DNA from: Streptomyces smyrnaeus
GTDB taxonomy: Bacteria; Actinomycetota; Actinomycetes; Streptomycetales; Streptomycetaceae
Length of the DNA stretch: 64,000 bases
Reading direction: 5' to 3'
Assembly: GCF_017676345.1 (NCBI RefSeq)
Contig: NZ_JAFFZM010000011.1
Span: 62,001 to 126,000, forward strand
The notes below the pieces were generated by a model. That model was not told the DNA's origin, did not search any database, and saw only the letters and a program-made list of their open reading frames with translations. Position numbers and translations under genes: made by a program. Shown piece by piece: positions 27,501 through 36,061 of the stretch. Within the stretch, counting starts at the first letter, position 1, and each line of letters begins with the position of its first letter.

Positions 27501-29021
27501 ATGCAGCAGCCTTCGTCCGACCCGACGGCTATGCCTTCCTCGCCTGCTTCGTCCACTTCCTCCGCGTTCTCCGGATCAACGGCATCCCCTGCGTCCACCG
27601 TCTCCACTGCTCCTGCCACCTCGGAGACCGGTCAGGGGCCCGACGCCGGCTACGCGTCGGGGGTGGCCGCTACCGTCGCCGCGCTGATGCCGCGGGCGCG
27701 GACCGAACTCGCCGAGCTGGTGGCGTTCCGCTCGGTGGCCGACCCGGAGCAGTTCCCCAAGAGCGAGTGCGAGGACGCGGCCGCCTGGGTCGCTCAGGCG
27801 CTGCGCGCGGAAGGCTTCCAGGACGTGGCAACGCTGGACACCCCGGACGGCACCCAGTCCGTCTACGGACTTCTGCCCGGTCCGGTCGGGGCTCCCACGG
27901 TGCTGCTGTACGCGCACTACGACGTACAGCCGCCGCTGGACGAAGCGGCTTGGCGCACCCCGCCGTTCGAGCTGACCGACGGCGCGGACGGCCGCTGGTA
28001 CGGACGCGGCGCGGCCGACTGCAAGGGCGGGTTCCTCATGCATCTGCTCGCCCTGCGCGCCGTCAAGGAGAACGGTGGACTGCCCGTCTCGGTGAAGATG
28101 ATCGTGGAGGGCTCGGAGGAACAGGGCACCGGAGGGCTGGAGCAGTACGCGCGGCAGCACCCCGAGTTGCTGGCGGCGGACACCATCGTCATCGGGGACG
28201 CGGGCAACTTCCGCTGCGGGCTGCCGACCGTCACCGCCACGCTGCGCGGTATGACGCTGCTGCGCGTGCAGGTGGAAACCCTGGAGGGCAACCTGCACTC
28301 GGGCCTGTTCGGCGGCGCGGCCCCGGACGCGCTGGCAGCGCTGCTGCGCACCCTGGACTCGCTGCGGGACGCCGAGGGCAACACCGTGGTCGACGGACTG
28401 GAGTCGGACGCGCGCTGGGAGGGCATGCCGTATCCCGAGGAGGACTTCCGGCGCGACGCCAAGGTGCTGGACGGGGTCGGCCTCCTCGGTGACGGCGCCG
28501 TCGCCGACCGGCTGTGGGCGCGCCCCGCCGTGACCGTGCTGGGCATCGACTGCCCGCCAGTCGTCGGCGCGACGCCCTCGGTGCACGCCTCGGCCCGCGC
28601 GCTGATCTCGCTGCGGATCCCGCCGGGCACCGATGTCGAGAAGGCCATCGAGCTGCTGGTCGCGCACGTCGAGTCGCACGTCCCGTGGCAGGCGCGGGTG
28701 TCGACCGAGGTGATCGGCAAGGGCCAGCCGTTCAGCGCCGACACCTCCAGCCCGGCGTACACCGCGATGGCCGCGGCACTGAGCACGGCGTACGACGGGC
28801 AGCAGATGCAGATCGCGGGGATGGGCGGCTCGATCCCGCTGTGCAACGCCCTGGACGCGCTCTACCCGGACGCCGAGATCCTGCTCATCGGGCTGAGCGA
28901 GCCCGAGGCGCAGATCCACGCCGTGAACGAGAGCGTGGACCCGCGCGAACTGGAGCGGCTGGCCGTTGCCGAGGCGCTGTTCCTGCGCGGCTACGCGGAG
29001 CAGGCAGCCGGGACCGCCTGA
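27501..29021 (+). CDS. M20-family metallopeptidase (dipeptidase)
   Basis: 506 residues with AAGGAG eight bases before the ATG. The first 50 residues are a Ser/Pro/Thr-rich tail. Zinc-ligand motifs of the M20 family follow: LLYAHYDVQPP (His and bridging Asp context), GRGAADCKGG, the catalytic EGSEEQGTGG, and the distal zinc-ligand His in EAQIHAVNE. Cytosolic dipeptidase or aminoacyl-hydrolase; exact substrate unknown. Confidence 0.92.
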   Translation: MQQPSSDPTAMPSSPASSTSSAFSGSTASPASTVSTAPATSETGQGPDAGYASGVAATVAALMPRARTELAELVAFRSVADPEQFPKSECEDAAAWVAQALRAEGFQDVATLDTPDGTQSVYGLLPGPVGAPTVLLYAHYDVQPPLDEAAWRTPPFELTDGADGRWYGRGAADCKGGFLMHLLALRAVKENGGLPVSVKMIVEGSEEQGTGGLEQYARQHPELLAADTIVIGDAGNFRCGLPTVTATLRGMTLLRVQVETLEGNLHSGLFGGAAPDALAALLRTLDSLRDAEGNTVVDGLESDARWEGMPYPEEDFRRDAKVLDGVGLLGDGAVADRLWARPAVTVLGIDCPPVVGATPSVHASARALISLRIPPGTDVEKAIELLVAHVESHVPWQARVSTEVIGKGQPFSADTSSPAYTAMAAALSTAYDGQQMQIAGMGGSIPLCNALDALYPDAEILLIGLSEPEAQIHAVNESVDPRELERLAVAEALFLRGYAEQAAGTA

Positions 29022-29085
29022 GCGCGGGGCGCGACGTGCTCGTACGGGAGCGGGTCGGGCACGCGGCCGGCCGGTGGCCCGGACA

Positions 29086-30132
29086 TCAGCGCAGCAGGTT
29101 GCCCGAGCGAGTGGCACCGGTCGGCACGCCGCGCTCCAGGTAGAGCGGGTGCCCCGCCCGCCGGGCCTGCAGGGCGCAGCGCAGCCGCTCCAGACGTACC
29201 GGAGGCAGCAGTTGCGCGGCTTCCTCCTCCGTGACGAAGCGCCAGCCGCGGAGTTCGGCGCTGGGCAGCAGGAGCGTCGCGGCGTCCTCGGTCGCCAGCC
29301 GTCCACCGTCGAAGAGCAGCCGCATCCCGCCGAACCCCGGCGGGTGCGGCGGCTCCCAGTCGACGACGAGCAGCGCCAGCTCGCCGGCCAGCCGCAGCCC
29401 CAACTCCTCGAACACCTCCCGCACGCCGGCGGCACTGGGGGCCTCGCCCTTCTCGACGACGCCGCCGGGGAACTCCCAGCCGGGCTTGTAGGTGGGGTCG
29501 ACGAGCAGTACCCGGTCACGGTCGTCGAAGAGCAGGATCCCGGCGGCGACCGTCTCCGCCGTCGGCTCGGGCGTCTGCACGATGTCCACGGCACCCTCCC
29601 CGGCGCTGATCGCCTCGGCGAGGCGTTCGGCGGTGCGGCGGGGGGTGAGGTGGGTGGTGTCGACGGTGCCCGCTTCCGCGGTGATCCAGGGCAGCGCCTC
29701 CCGGTAGGGGCGCAGATGGCTCAGGGCCCAGGCCCGGGTCGCGCCGCCGTCCGCGGCGGCACGGGTGTCGATACGCTCGCGCAGCACGGGTTCCTCGGCG
29801 TGCAGCAGAAGGTGACGTACGGGTATGCGGCGCGCGGCGAAGGCGCCGAACATCTCGTCCCGGTACTCACGACGCAGCAGCGTCAGCGGGGTGATCAGCG
29901 GTCCTGGAACCTCGCACAGCAAAGCGGCGGCCGTGTCCACCACGAGCCGCCGCCATGAGCGCAGGTCCTGGAAGTCGGCTGTCTGCGCCAGTTGCTCCTT
30001 CGGCAGCATCCAGCGCAGCTGGGCGCCGATGACTTCGGGATCGTAGAGCGTGCTGCCCGGGAGCAGGTCCAGGAGTTCGTACGCCGCGGTGGTCTTGCCC
30101 GCGCCGAACGCTCCGTTCAGCCAGACGATCAC
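29086..30132 (-). CDS. TmrB-like P-loop protein fused to a Nudix hydrolase
   Basis: 348 residues. Residues 1-175 resemble TmrB-type ATP-binding proteins: IVWLNGAFGAGKTT at 2-15 (Walker A) and a kinase-like helical region. Residues 193-340 are a Nudix domain with a canonical box at 224-246 (GX5EX7REVXEEXGL: Gly224, Glu230, Arg238, Glu239, Glu242, Glu243). TmrB confers tunicamycin resistance in Bacillus; Nudix enzymes cleave nucleoside-diphosphate derivatives. The two in one chain suggest handling of a nucleoside or UDP-sugar-like compound (inference). Confidence 0.85.
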   Translation of the reverse strand: MIVWLNGAFGAGKTTAAYELLDLLPGSTLYDPEVIGAQLRWMLPKEQLAQTADFQDLRSWRRLVVDTAAALLCEVPGPLITPLTLLRREYRDEMFGAFAARRIPVRHLLLHAEEPVLRERIDTRAAADGGATRAWALSHLRPYREALPWITAEAGTVDTTHLTPRRTAERLAEAISAGEGAVDIVQTPEPTAETVAAGILLFDDRDRVLLVDPTYKPGWEFPGGVVEKGEAPSAAGVREVFEELGLRLAGELALLVVDWEPPHPPGFGGMRLLFDGGRLATEDAATLLLPSAELRGWRFVTEEEAAQLLPPVRLERLRCALQARRAGHPLYLERGVPTGATRSGNLLR

Positions 30133-30289
30133 GGTGTTCCCCCCTCATCCGTTTCCCCGTTCAGTTGCCCGCATCACCCGGTGCGGGAAACGCGCCGGGG
30201 CGGCTCTCCCGGCGCCGGAAGAGGCACGGCGCCCGCGCCCCGGCGCGTACGGCAGGCGCGTGCGACCCCGCAGGAGGAGCCGGGCACGG

Positions 30290-30426
30290 CCCGACGCCGT
30301 GATCCGGCCACGATCGGCCGGACGTCGGTCGCAGGTGGCCGGTCGCCGGTCGCCGGTGGACGGAGGACGGTGGACGGAGGGCTGCTGCCGGACGGAGAGT
30401 TGCTGCCGGACGGACGAGGGCACCGG
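30290..30426. repeat. Low-complexity short repeats
   Basis: Intergenic run of imperfect short direct repeats, such as GGTGGACGGAGG twice and TGCTGCCGGACGGA twice, with GGTCGCC units before them. No gene or clear hairpin. The rest of the 30133-30426 gap shows nothing further. Confidence 0.5.
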
Positions 30427-30996
30427 TCAGCTGGGGGACCAGCCGGGGTCGCGCCCGGTGAGCATGAGCAGCCGCTCGAACGGGGTGGCCTCGGGCGGCG
30501 GGGGGATCTCCTCGCCGAACACCCCGGCCTTCCGGGCCATGGGGGCCATCTCCTCGAACTCGGGCCCGACTTCACCGAGCGCGGCCGGATCGGGCCGGTA
30601 GTCCTGTCCGGTGGCCCGAGCCAGGTCCCAGCCGTGGATGACCAGATCGCCCATCACCATGTACGCAACCGTGCGCTGCGGCAGCCCCATGCCCTGCGAG
30701 ACGCCCTCCAGTGCGTCGGGCGCCGACCACGCCTCGGCCAGTTTGACCGTCTCGTCGCCGAAACGGCTGCGCCAGTCCCCTTCGAGATAGTCGGGCGTGG
30801 TGCTGAAGTCGGCGGTTCCCCTGGCGGCAAGCGCCTGGAAGCTGACGACGACGTGGAAGAGGTGGTTCAGCAGTGCCCGCACGTCGTACTCGGCGCAGGG
30901 CGTGGGCCAGGTGAGCTGTTCGTCCTTGATACCGCTGACCACCGGATCGGTGGCGCGGGCGGCGCTGTCGATGAGGGGAGAGAGTGCGTTCGCCAT
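30427..30996 (-). CDS. TIGR03086-family metal-binding (DinB/MDMPI-type) protein
   Basis: 189 residues. Four-helix DinB-like fold: the metal ligands expected are the His in LLNHLFHVV (about 43-50) and the His in DLVIHGWDLARATG (about 117-130). Actinobacterial members are often mycothiol-dependent isomerases or transferases of the maleylpyruvate isomerase type. Divergent from an AraC regulator, with 62 bp between starts, so that regulator may control it. Confidence 0.85.
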   Translation of the reverse strand: MANALSPLIDSAARATDPVVSGIKDEQLTWPTPCAEYDVRALLNHLFHVVVSFQALAARGTADFSTTPDYLEGDWRSRFGDETVKLAEAWSAPDALEGVSQGMGLPQRTVAYMVMGDLVIHGWDLARATGQDYRPDPAALGEVGPEFEEMAPMARKAGVFGEEIPPPPEATPFERLLMLTGRDPGWSPS

Positions 30997-31058
30997 ACCG
31001 TCACGCTATGCCCGGCGGTCCCCAGGCACTTGAAGAAACACGACATAGGATTTCCGCC

Positions 31059-31934
31059 ATGGCAGGCCGAAGCGACGATGACGAGGGCCGGGGCGCCGGT
31101 CCGCGCCGGGACACCCGGGGCATCGTGCTGGCTTGCGATCTGCTGGCCCGGGTCCGGTTCCGCCGCAGACTCCCTGCCGAACCGCTCCGTCGATGGGTCG
31201 AGCACTACTGGCTGATCGACTGGGACCTGGAGGAACCGTACGTCTCCCAGGTCGTGCCGCACCCGTGCGTCAACGTGGTCTTCGAGCGGCGCGGGCCGGC
31301 GGACCTCGCTCCGGGGACCGGACTGGTCGCCGGGGTGGGCACCGGCGTCTTCTCGACCAAGTTGGAGGAGGTCGGCCGGGTGTGCGGGGTGCAGTTCAGG
31401 CCCGGCGGCTTCCGCCCCTTCCTCACACCGCCCCACCCGCTCTCCACGCTGACCGGCCGCCAACTACCGCTCGAAGAGGTGTTCGGTTCTACCGAGGACG
31501 TACCGTCCTGGATCCTGGACCCCGACCGGGAGGACGAGCGGGTGACGGCGCTCGACACCTTCCTGCTCTCCCTCTCCCCGGCCCGGGACCCGGCCGCCGA
31601 GCGGGCCATGGCGCTGGCACACCGGGTGCGCACGGACCGCTCCGTACTGCGCGTCGAACGTCTCGCCGCGGACGCCGGTATGTCCGTGCGCACCCTCCAG
31701 CGTCTGTTCGCCACCTACGTCGGGGTGACTCCGAAGTGGACGATCCTGCGATACCGCGTCCATGAGGCCATGGAGCACGCCACCACCCACCCCGAGACGG
31801 ACTGGGCCCGTCTGGCCGCCGACCTCGGGTACAGCGATCAGGCCCACCTGGTGCGCGACTTCACCGCCGCCGTGGGCGTCACCCCGTCCGCGTACGCCCG
31901 CGCCGCGGCACAGGCCCCGTCGGCCACCGGCTGA
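31059..31934 (+). CDS. AraC-family transcriptional regulator
   Basis: 291 residues from ATG 31059 (AGGA about eight bases upstream). N-terminal ligand domain of the DUF6597 type (RRWVEHYWLIDWDL, VVPHPCVNVVFE, GVQFRPGGFRPFL) and a C-terminal double helix-turn-helix (RVERLAADAGMSVRTLQRLF, about 193-212, and WARLAADLGYSDQAHLVRDF, about 248-267). Divergent from the DinB-like gene. Confidence 0.92.
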   Translation: MAGRSDDDEGRGAGPRRDTRGIVLACDLLARVRFRRRLPAEPLRRWVEHYWLIDWDLEEPYVSQVVPHPCVNVVFERRGPADLAPGTGLVAGVGTGVFSTKLEEVGRVCGVQFRPGGFRPFLTPPHPLSTLTGRQLPLEEVFGSTEDVPSWILDPDREDERVTALDTFLLSLSPARDPAAERAMALAHRVRTDRSVLRVERLAADAGMSVRTLQRLFATYVGVTPKWTILRYRVHEAMEHATTHPETDWARLAADLGYSDQAHLVRDFTAAVGVTPSAYARAAAQAPSATG

Positions 31935-32173
31935 ACTGCCGTCGCGGGCGCGCAGTGTACTCGGACGTAGGCGCGGCAGTGCGGCGGACGGGGACGGAGC
32001 AGCGCACGGGGCCGCGATAGGGACGTGTGCCGCACGCCGGAGCTGGATACCCGCTGGGCTGCGGCGCACCCGAAGAGGCCGCAGCCTGGAGACCACGGCG
32101 CCGGCCGGCGAAGTGACCGACGAGTCGGTGCCGAAGAAACCGGAATCCCTGCCACCGAGGAGGCCGGAACCTC

Positions 32174-32500
32174 ATGTCAGCACAGCAGCCGAACTCACTG
32201 CCGTTGCCCGACTACGACCAGTTGCCGGCGGGGAGTGTGGAGCACCGGATCAGGTCGCTGGGAAGTGACGAGGTGCGGCAGCTCCTGGAGTACGAGCAGG
32301 CACACGCCGACCGGCCGCAGGTGAAGCAGACCCTGACCGCGCGCCTTGACCAGCTCGCATCCGGCGCCGAGCCCTCCGGCGGCGACCCCCGCGCAGCGGG
32401 ACCCGACATTCCGCCCGACACCCCTGGCTCCTCCCCCGTCTCCCCGGCCAGTGCGGCCGAACCGGAAGAACCCCTCCGGCACGGCAAGCACGAACTGTAG
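32174..32500 (+). CDS. Small acidic protein of unknown function
   Basis: 108 residues with GAGGAGG about 11 bases before the ATG. A short structured core (LPLPDYDQLPAGSVEHRIRS to LEYEQAHADRPQVKQTLTAR, about 10-60) is followed by a Pro/Ser/Ala-rich disordered tail. It resembles small actinobacterial proteins with a helical DUF8129-like core; no function is known. Followed directly by palindrome array B. Confidence 0.6.
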   Translation: MSAQQPNSLPLPDYDQLPAGSVEHRIRSLGSDEVRQLLEYEQAHADRPQVKQTLTARLDQLASGAEPSGGDPRAAGPDIPPDTPGSSPVSPASAAEPEEPLRHGKHEL

Positions 32501-32547
32501 GCCGACCGGGTCCCACCGCCGCGCCGGACAGAACGGCGCTCAACTCC

Positions 32548-32845
32548 GAGAGCACCGCTCTCCCATCGGAGCGCCGCTCCTGGGAGGGGGCACCGCTCTT
32601 CCCTCGAAGCCGTGCTCCCCAGCGGGCCGGTGCTCTTCCACCGGAGCGGCGCTCTTGAGGCCGGAGTGCTGATCTTCGGCCGGAGCACCGCTCTCCCACT
32701 GGAGCGGCGCTCCTCAGCGGGGCGGTGCTCCTCCGCAGGGCGGTGCTCCTCCACCGGAGCGGCGCTTCACCGGATGAGCGCCGCTTCCCCCACGGATCAG
32801 CCACACTTTCGCCGGATCAGCGCCGCTCCCCCGGAGCGGCGCTGC
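32548..32845. repeat. 19-bp-period palindrome array B (GAGC-N3-GCTC)
   Basis: Sixteen units, most 18-20 bp apart, with centres at 32555, 32574, 32593, 32612, 32630, 32649, 32669, 32688, 32707, 32725, 32743, 32762, 32781, 32800 (degenerate), 32823 and 32839. Consensus unit GGAGC-NNC-GCTCY with a connecting YTCCNC tract. The period is not a multiple of three, so it is not coding. It occupies the gap between the 3' end of a small gene and the 3' end of the ROK kinase, so it is not in a promoter. Shares a 16-mer with array A at 25203-25362. Confidence 0.8.
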
Positions 32846-32869
32846 TTCGCCGGGCTGCCGACCCGGCCC

Positions 32870-33814
32870 TCATGCCACGCGTTCGCCCAGCAGCCGCCAG
32901 CCCGCTGCCGCGGCGCCGATCAGTCCGGCGTCGGTGCCGGTGGCGGCGGGGGTCAGTTCGAGGTGGCGGATGTAGGGCAGGGTCGCGTAGCGCTCCAGTT
33001 CCGCGCGGAGCGGGGCGAAGAGGACCTCGCCGGCGCGGGCGACCCCGCCGCCGATGACCGCGATGTCGAGTTCGACCAGGGCGGCGGTGGCCGCGATGGC
33101 GGCGGCCAGTGCTCGCGCGGCGCGGCCGAAGGCGGCACGGGCCACCGGGTCGCCGGCGCGGGCGGATGCGGCGACTCCCGCCGCTGTGGCGTCCTGGTCA
33201 GGGCCGGGCCGCCAGCCCGACTCCAGGGCGCGGCGGGCGATGTTGGTGCCGCTGGCGATGGTTTCGACGCAGCCGCGCGAGCCGCAAGGGCAGGGGTCGC
33301 CGTCCATGTCGACGCTGATGTGCCCGATGTGACCGGCGTTTCCGGTGGGTCCGGAGTGGAGGGCGCCGCCCAGGATCAGACCCCCGCCGACGCCCGTGGA
33401 GACAACCATGCACAGGGCGTCGGTGCGGCCTTTGGCGGCGCCCTGCCAGTGTTCGGCCGCGGCGATGGCCGGGCCGTCGCCGATCAGCGAGACGGGGAGG
33501 CCGCCCGCCCGTGCGCGCACGTCGGCGATCAGCGGGTGGTCGCGCCAGGCGGGGATGTTGACCGGGCTGACGGTGCCGGCCTTGGCGTCCACGGGTCCCG
33601 CACTGCCGATACCGACGGCGCCGACCCGGTGCCAGTGCGCGGTGGCGGCCAGTTCGCCGACCACCTCGTCGACGGTCGCACGCAGCCGCTCCGCGCTCTC
33701 CTGCGCCGGGGTGGGCCGCTGGACGCGGGCCAGCAGTCCGCCGCCGCTGTCCACCAGCGCACCCGCGATCTTGGTACCGCCGATGTCGAGCGCGGCGACG
33801 AGGTCGTTGGGCAT
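32870..33814 (-). CDS. ROK-family sugar kinase (glucokinase-like)
   Basis: 314 residues from ATG 33814 (GGAG ten bases upstream); the longer open frame is not coding. ATP-binding ALDIGGTKIAGALVD at 7-21, substrate and zinc region GHIGHISVDM and CPCGSRGCVETIASG (near 165-180). No N-terminal helix-turn-helix, so this is the kinase form: phosphorylation of glucose or a similar hexose with ATP. Divergent from a LacI regulator with a palindromic operator between them. Confidence 0.9.
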   Translation of the reverse strand: MPNDLVAALDIGGTKIAGALVDSGGGLLARVQRPTPAQESAERLRATVDEVVGELAATAHWHRVGAVGIGSAGPVDAKAGTVSPVNIPAWRDHPLIADVRARAGGLPVSLIGDGPAIAAAEHWQGAAKGRTDALCMVVSTGVGGGLILGGALHSGPTGNAGHIGHISVDMDGDPCPCGSRGCVETIASGTNIARRALESGWRPGPDQDATAAGVAASARAGDPVARAAFGRAARALAAAIAATAALVELDIAVIGGGVARAGEVLFAPLRAELERYATLPYIRHLELTPAATGTDAGLIGAAAAGWRLLGERVA

Positions 33815-33901
33815 GGCTGGTCGACTCCTGCGCGTGCGGTTGGACGGACCCGCACGGTGCGCGGGGCGGACCGCCTCAGTCTGGCAAGACTTACGTGATC
33901 T

Positions 33902-33913
33902 GACAACGTTGTC
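33902..33913. promoter_or_regulatory. LacI-type operator
   Basis: Perfect 12-bp palindrome GACAACGTTGTC with a central CG, as in LacI/GalR-family operators, in the 164-bp gap between the divergent kinase and LacI-family genes (88 bp before the kinase start, 66 bp before the regulator start). Confidence 0.65.
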
Positions 33914-33978
33914 CAGACCGCTGTCGGCGCCGCCGCTATGCTGCTGCGTAATCGCGATCAACGACAAGGACATGACCT

Positions 33979-35109
33979 GTGACCGCCGACGCCTCCGACA
34001 CCGCCGACCCCGCACGTCCCCCGTTGCCCGCGGGAGCGGCCCCCGCGGGCTCCCGGGCGGCCGCGGCGCGCCGAGGGGGACGCCGCCATGCGGGCCGCCC
34101 GACCATGAAGGACGTGGCGGCGCAGGCAGGCGTGGGTCTCAAGACCGTCTCCCGGGTCGTCAACGGCGAGGCGGGAGTCTCCAGCGACACCGAGCGGCGG
34201 GTGCAGGAGGCCATCACCTCGCTCGGTTTCCGGCGCAACGACAGCGCCCGGGTGCTGCGCAAGGGCACCACGGCCAGTGTCGGCCTGGTGCTGGAGGACC
34301 TGGCCGACCCGTTCTACTCGCCGCTCAGCCGGGCGGTGGAGGAGGTCGCGCGGGCCCACGGTGCGCTGCTGATCAACGGATCGAGCGCGGAGGACCCGGA
34401 GCGGGAGCAGGAACTGGCGCTGGCGCTGTGCGCCCGCCGTGTCGACGGGCTGGTGATCGTGCCGGCCAGCGACGACCACCGCTATCTGGCGCCGGAGATC
34501 GCCGCGGGGGTCGCCACCGTCTTCGTCGACCGGCCGCCGGGGCGGATAGCGGCCGATCTGGTGCTCTCCGACAACTTCGAGGGCGCTCGGACCGGCGTCG
34601 CCCACCTGATCGCGCACGGGCACCGGCGTATCGGCTTCATCGGCGACCGGCCCGGCATCCACACCGCCAAGGAGCGGCTGCGGGGCTATCGGGCCGCGAT
34701 GGCGGAGGCGGGGCTGCCGGTGGCCGACGCCTGGGTGGCGCCCGGCAGTACGGACTCCGACCGGGTGCGGGCCGACGCCGCCCGCATGCTGGACGGCACC
34801 GACGGCACCGAGCCGGTGACCGCCTTCTTCTCCGGCAACAACCGGGTGACGGTCACGCTGGTGCGGGAGTTGGCGGCGCCCGAGCGGCGGGACCGGCCCG
34901 TGGCGCTGGTCGGCTTCGACGATTTCGAGCTCGCGGATCTGCTCTCACCCCCGGTCACGGTCGTCGCCCAGGACCCGGCGGATCTCGGCCGCAGCGCAGC
35001 CGAGTTGCTGTTCAGGCGGCTGGACGGCGCCGACGACGAGCCCCGTACCGTCTCGCGTCCCACGGCGCTGATCGCCCGCGGCTCGGGCGAGATCCCGCCG
35101 GGCGACTGA
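33979..35109 (+). CDS. LacI-family transcriptional regulator
   Basis: 376 residues, GTG start with AAGGA eight bases upstream. A disordered 40-residue Ala/Arg-rich N-terminus, then the LacI helix-turn-helix and hinge (TMKDVAAQAGVGLKTVSRVV, about 42-61) and a periplasmic-binding-protein-like sensor domain (GLVLEDLADPFYSPL, IGFIGDRPGIHTA, VALVGFDDFELADLL). Probably represses itself and the divergent sugar kinase; the sugar is unknown. Confidence 0.92.
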   Translation: MTADASDTADPARPPLPAGAAPAGSRAAAARRGGRRHAGRPTMKDVAAQAGVGLKTVSRVVNGEAGVSSDTERRVQEAITSLGFRRNDSARVLRKGTTASVGLVLEDLADPFYSPLSRAVEEVARAHGALLINGSSAEDPEREQELALALCARRVDGLVIVPASDDHRYLAPEIAAGVATVFVDRPPGRIAADLVLSDNFEGARTGVAHLIAHGHRRIGFIGDRPGIHTAKERLRGYRAAMAEAGLPVADAWVAPGSTDSDRVRADAARMLDGTDGTEPVTAFFSGNNRVTVTLVRELAAPERRDRPVALVGFDDFELADLLSPPVTVVAQDPADLGRSAAELLFRRLDGADDEPRTVSRPTALIARGSGEIPPGD

Positions 35110-35150
35110 GACCGCCCCGGGTTCGGACGAGACGCCGTCCGGAGCATCAA

Positions 35151-35176
35151 GGGCATCACAGGCCTCTGTGATACCC
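35151..35176. terminator. Hairpin terminator after lacI-like gene
   Basis: GGG-c-ATCACAG, loop GCCT, CTGTGAT-a-CCC: a 10-bp stem with one mismatch, 41 bp after the stop. The remainder of the gap to 35402 holds no recognised feature. Confidence 0.5.
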
Positions 35177-35402
35177 GAGAAGCCGGAGAGGATGGCACCT
35201 GACGAGGACTGATTCCACCTCGGCACCATGCGGTAGGCGCCGTGGACGGGCGGCAGCGGAGCGCGCCCGCTCCTTCTCGGGCCGGGTCGCCCTCGGCGCC
35301 CGCGCGATGGCGACGACGCCCTCGGACACCGGCTACCCCCGAGGAATCCGCCCCGTCAACCGTGCCCGCGGGAGGGTCCAACTCCCGTGCTTAAGTGGGG
35401 TC

Positions 35403-35927
35403 ATGGCTGACAAGACCCCGGATATGACCCCTCCTGCCCAACCCGCGGCGACGAGCCCCTCCGAGGCCGCGCCGACCGCCCTGGCCGCCCCTGACGTACT
35501 GCGGACCGCGGCCGGCTACCAGGTGCGGCGCCTGTATCAGGCGTATGCAGGGGCGTGGTTGCGTGCTGTCGGCCAGACACTGACCGGACCGCAGTTCGCC
35601 GTCCTGACGACGGTGGGGGCCAGCCCCGGCAACGACCAGACCTCGCTCGCCTGCGCCGTGGCGCTGGACACCTCCACCATGGCGGATCTGGCCCGCCGGC
35701 TGGAGGATCGCGGGCTGCTGGAGCGCAGGACCGCCGCGGCGGACGGTCGCCGCAAACTGCTGTTCCTCACCCCGGAGGGCGAGCGGGCGCTTCAGACGGC
35801 CGACGCCCGGGCGCGGAAGCTGGACGAGCGGCTCCTGGAGCGGTACGACTCGGCGGACCGCGACCGGCTCCTGCGGGAACTGACCGCCCTCGCCGACGAC
35901 TGGGAGCGGCTGGGCAGCGACCTCTAG
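35403..35927 (+). CDS. MarR-family transcriptional regulator
   Basis: 174 residues from ATG 35403; TTAAGT lies about seven bases before it, which would suit leaderless transcription. A Pro/Ala-rich 35-residue arm, then the MarR winged helix: GPQFAVLTTVGASPGNDQTSLACAV, DTSTMADLARRLEDRGLLERR (recognition helix and wing start, about 90-110) and RRKLLFLTPEGER. No divergent target lies close by. Confidence 0.9.
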   Translation: MADKTPDMTPPAQPAATSPSEAAPTALAAPDVLRTAAGYQVRRLYQAYAGAWLRAVGQTLTGPQFAVLTTVGASPGNDQTSLACAVALDTSTMADLARRLEDRGLLERRTAAADGRRKLLFLTPEGERALQTADARARKLDERLLERYDSADRDRLLRELTALADDWERLGSDL

Positions 35928-36061
35928 CAGCGGCCGGGGACACTGCCGGCCTCCGGGCGCCTGCCCGTGTGCGGAGGCGGAGGCCGGTGGTGTGCGCCGG
36001 TCGGAGCCGGGCGACCGCGCGAGACCTGGGCGGCCGCCCGGGGAACAGGAACGTCGCGCCT

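Noticed and set aside
30133-30290. Small gene in the gap between the TmrB-Nudix and DinB genes
   Set aside because: Open frames there lack ribosome sites and match GC-driven noise; the region also contains short direct repeats.
32250-32804. Possible repetitive protein encoded across array B
   Set aside because: The 19-bp period shifts frame every unit, no frame has a ribosome site, and it would overlap a better-supported gene.
32548-32845. CRISPR array
   Set aside because: Units are palindromes only 19 bp apart with no unique spacers of normal length, and no cas gene is present.
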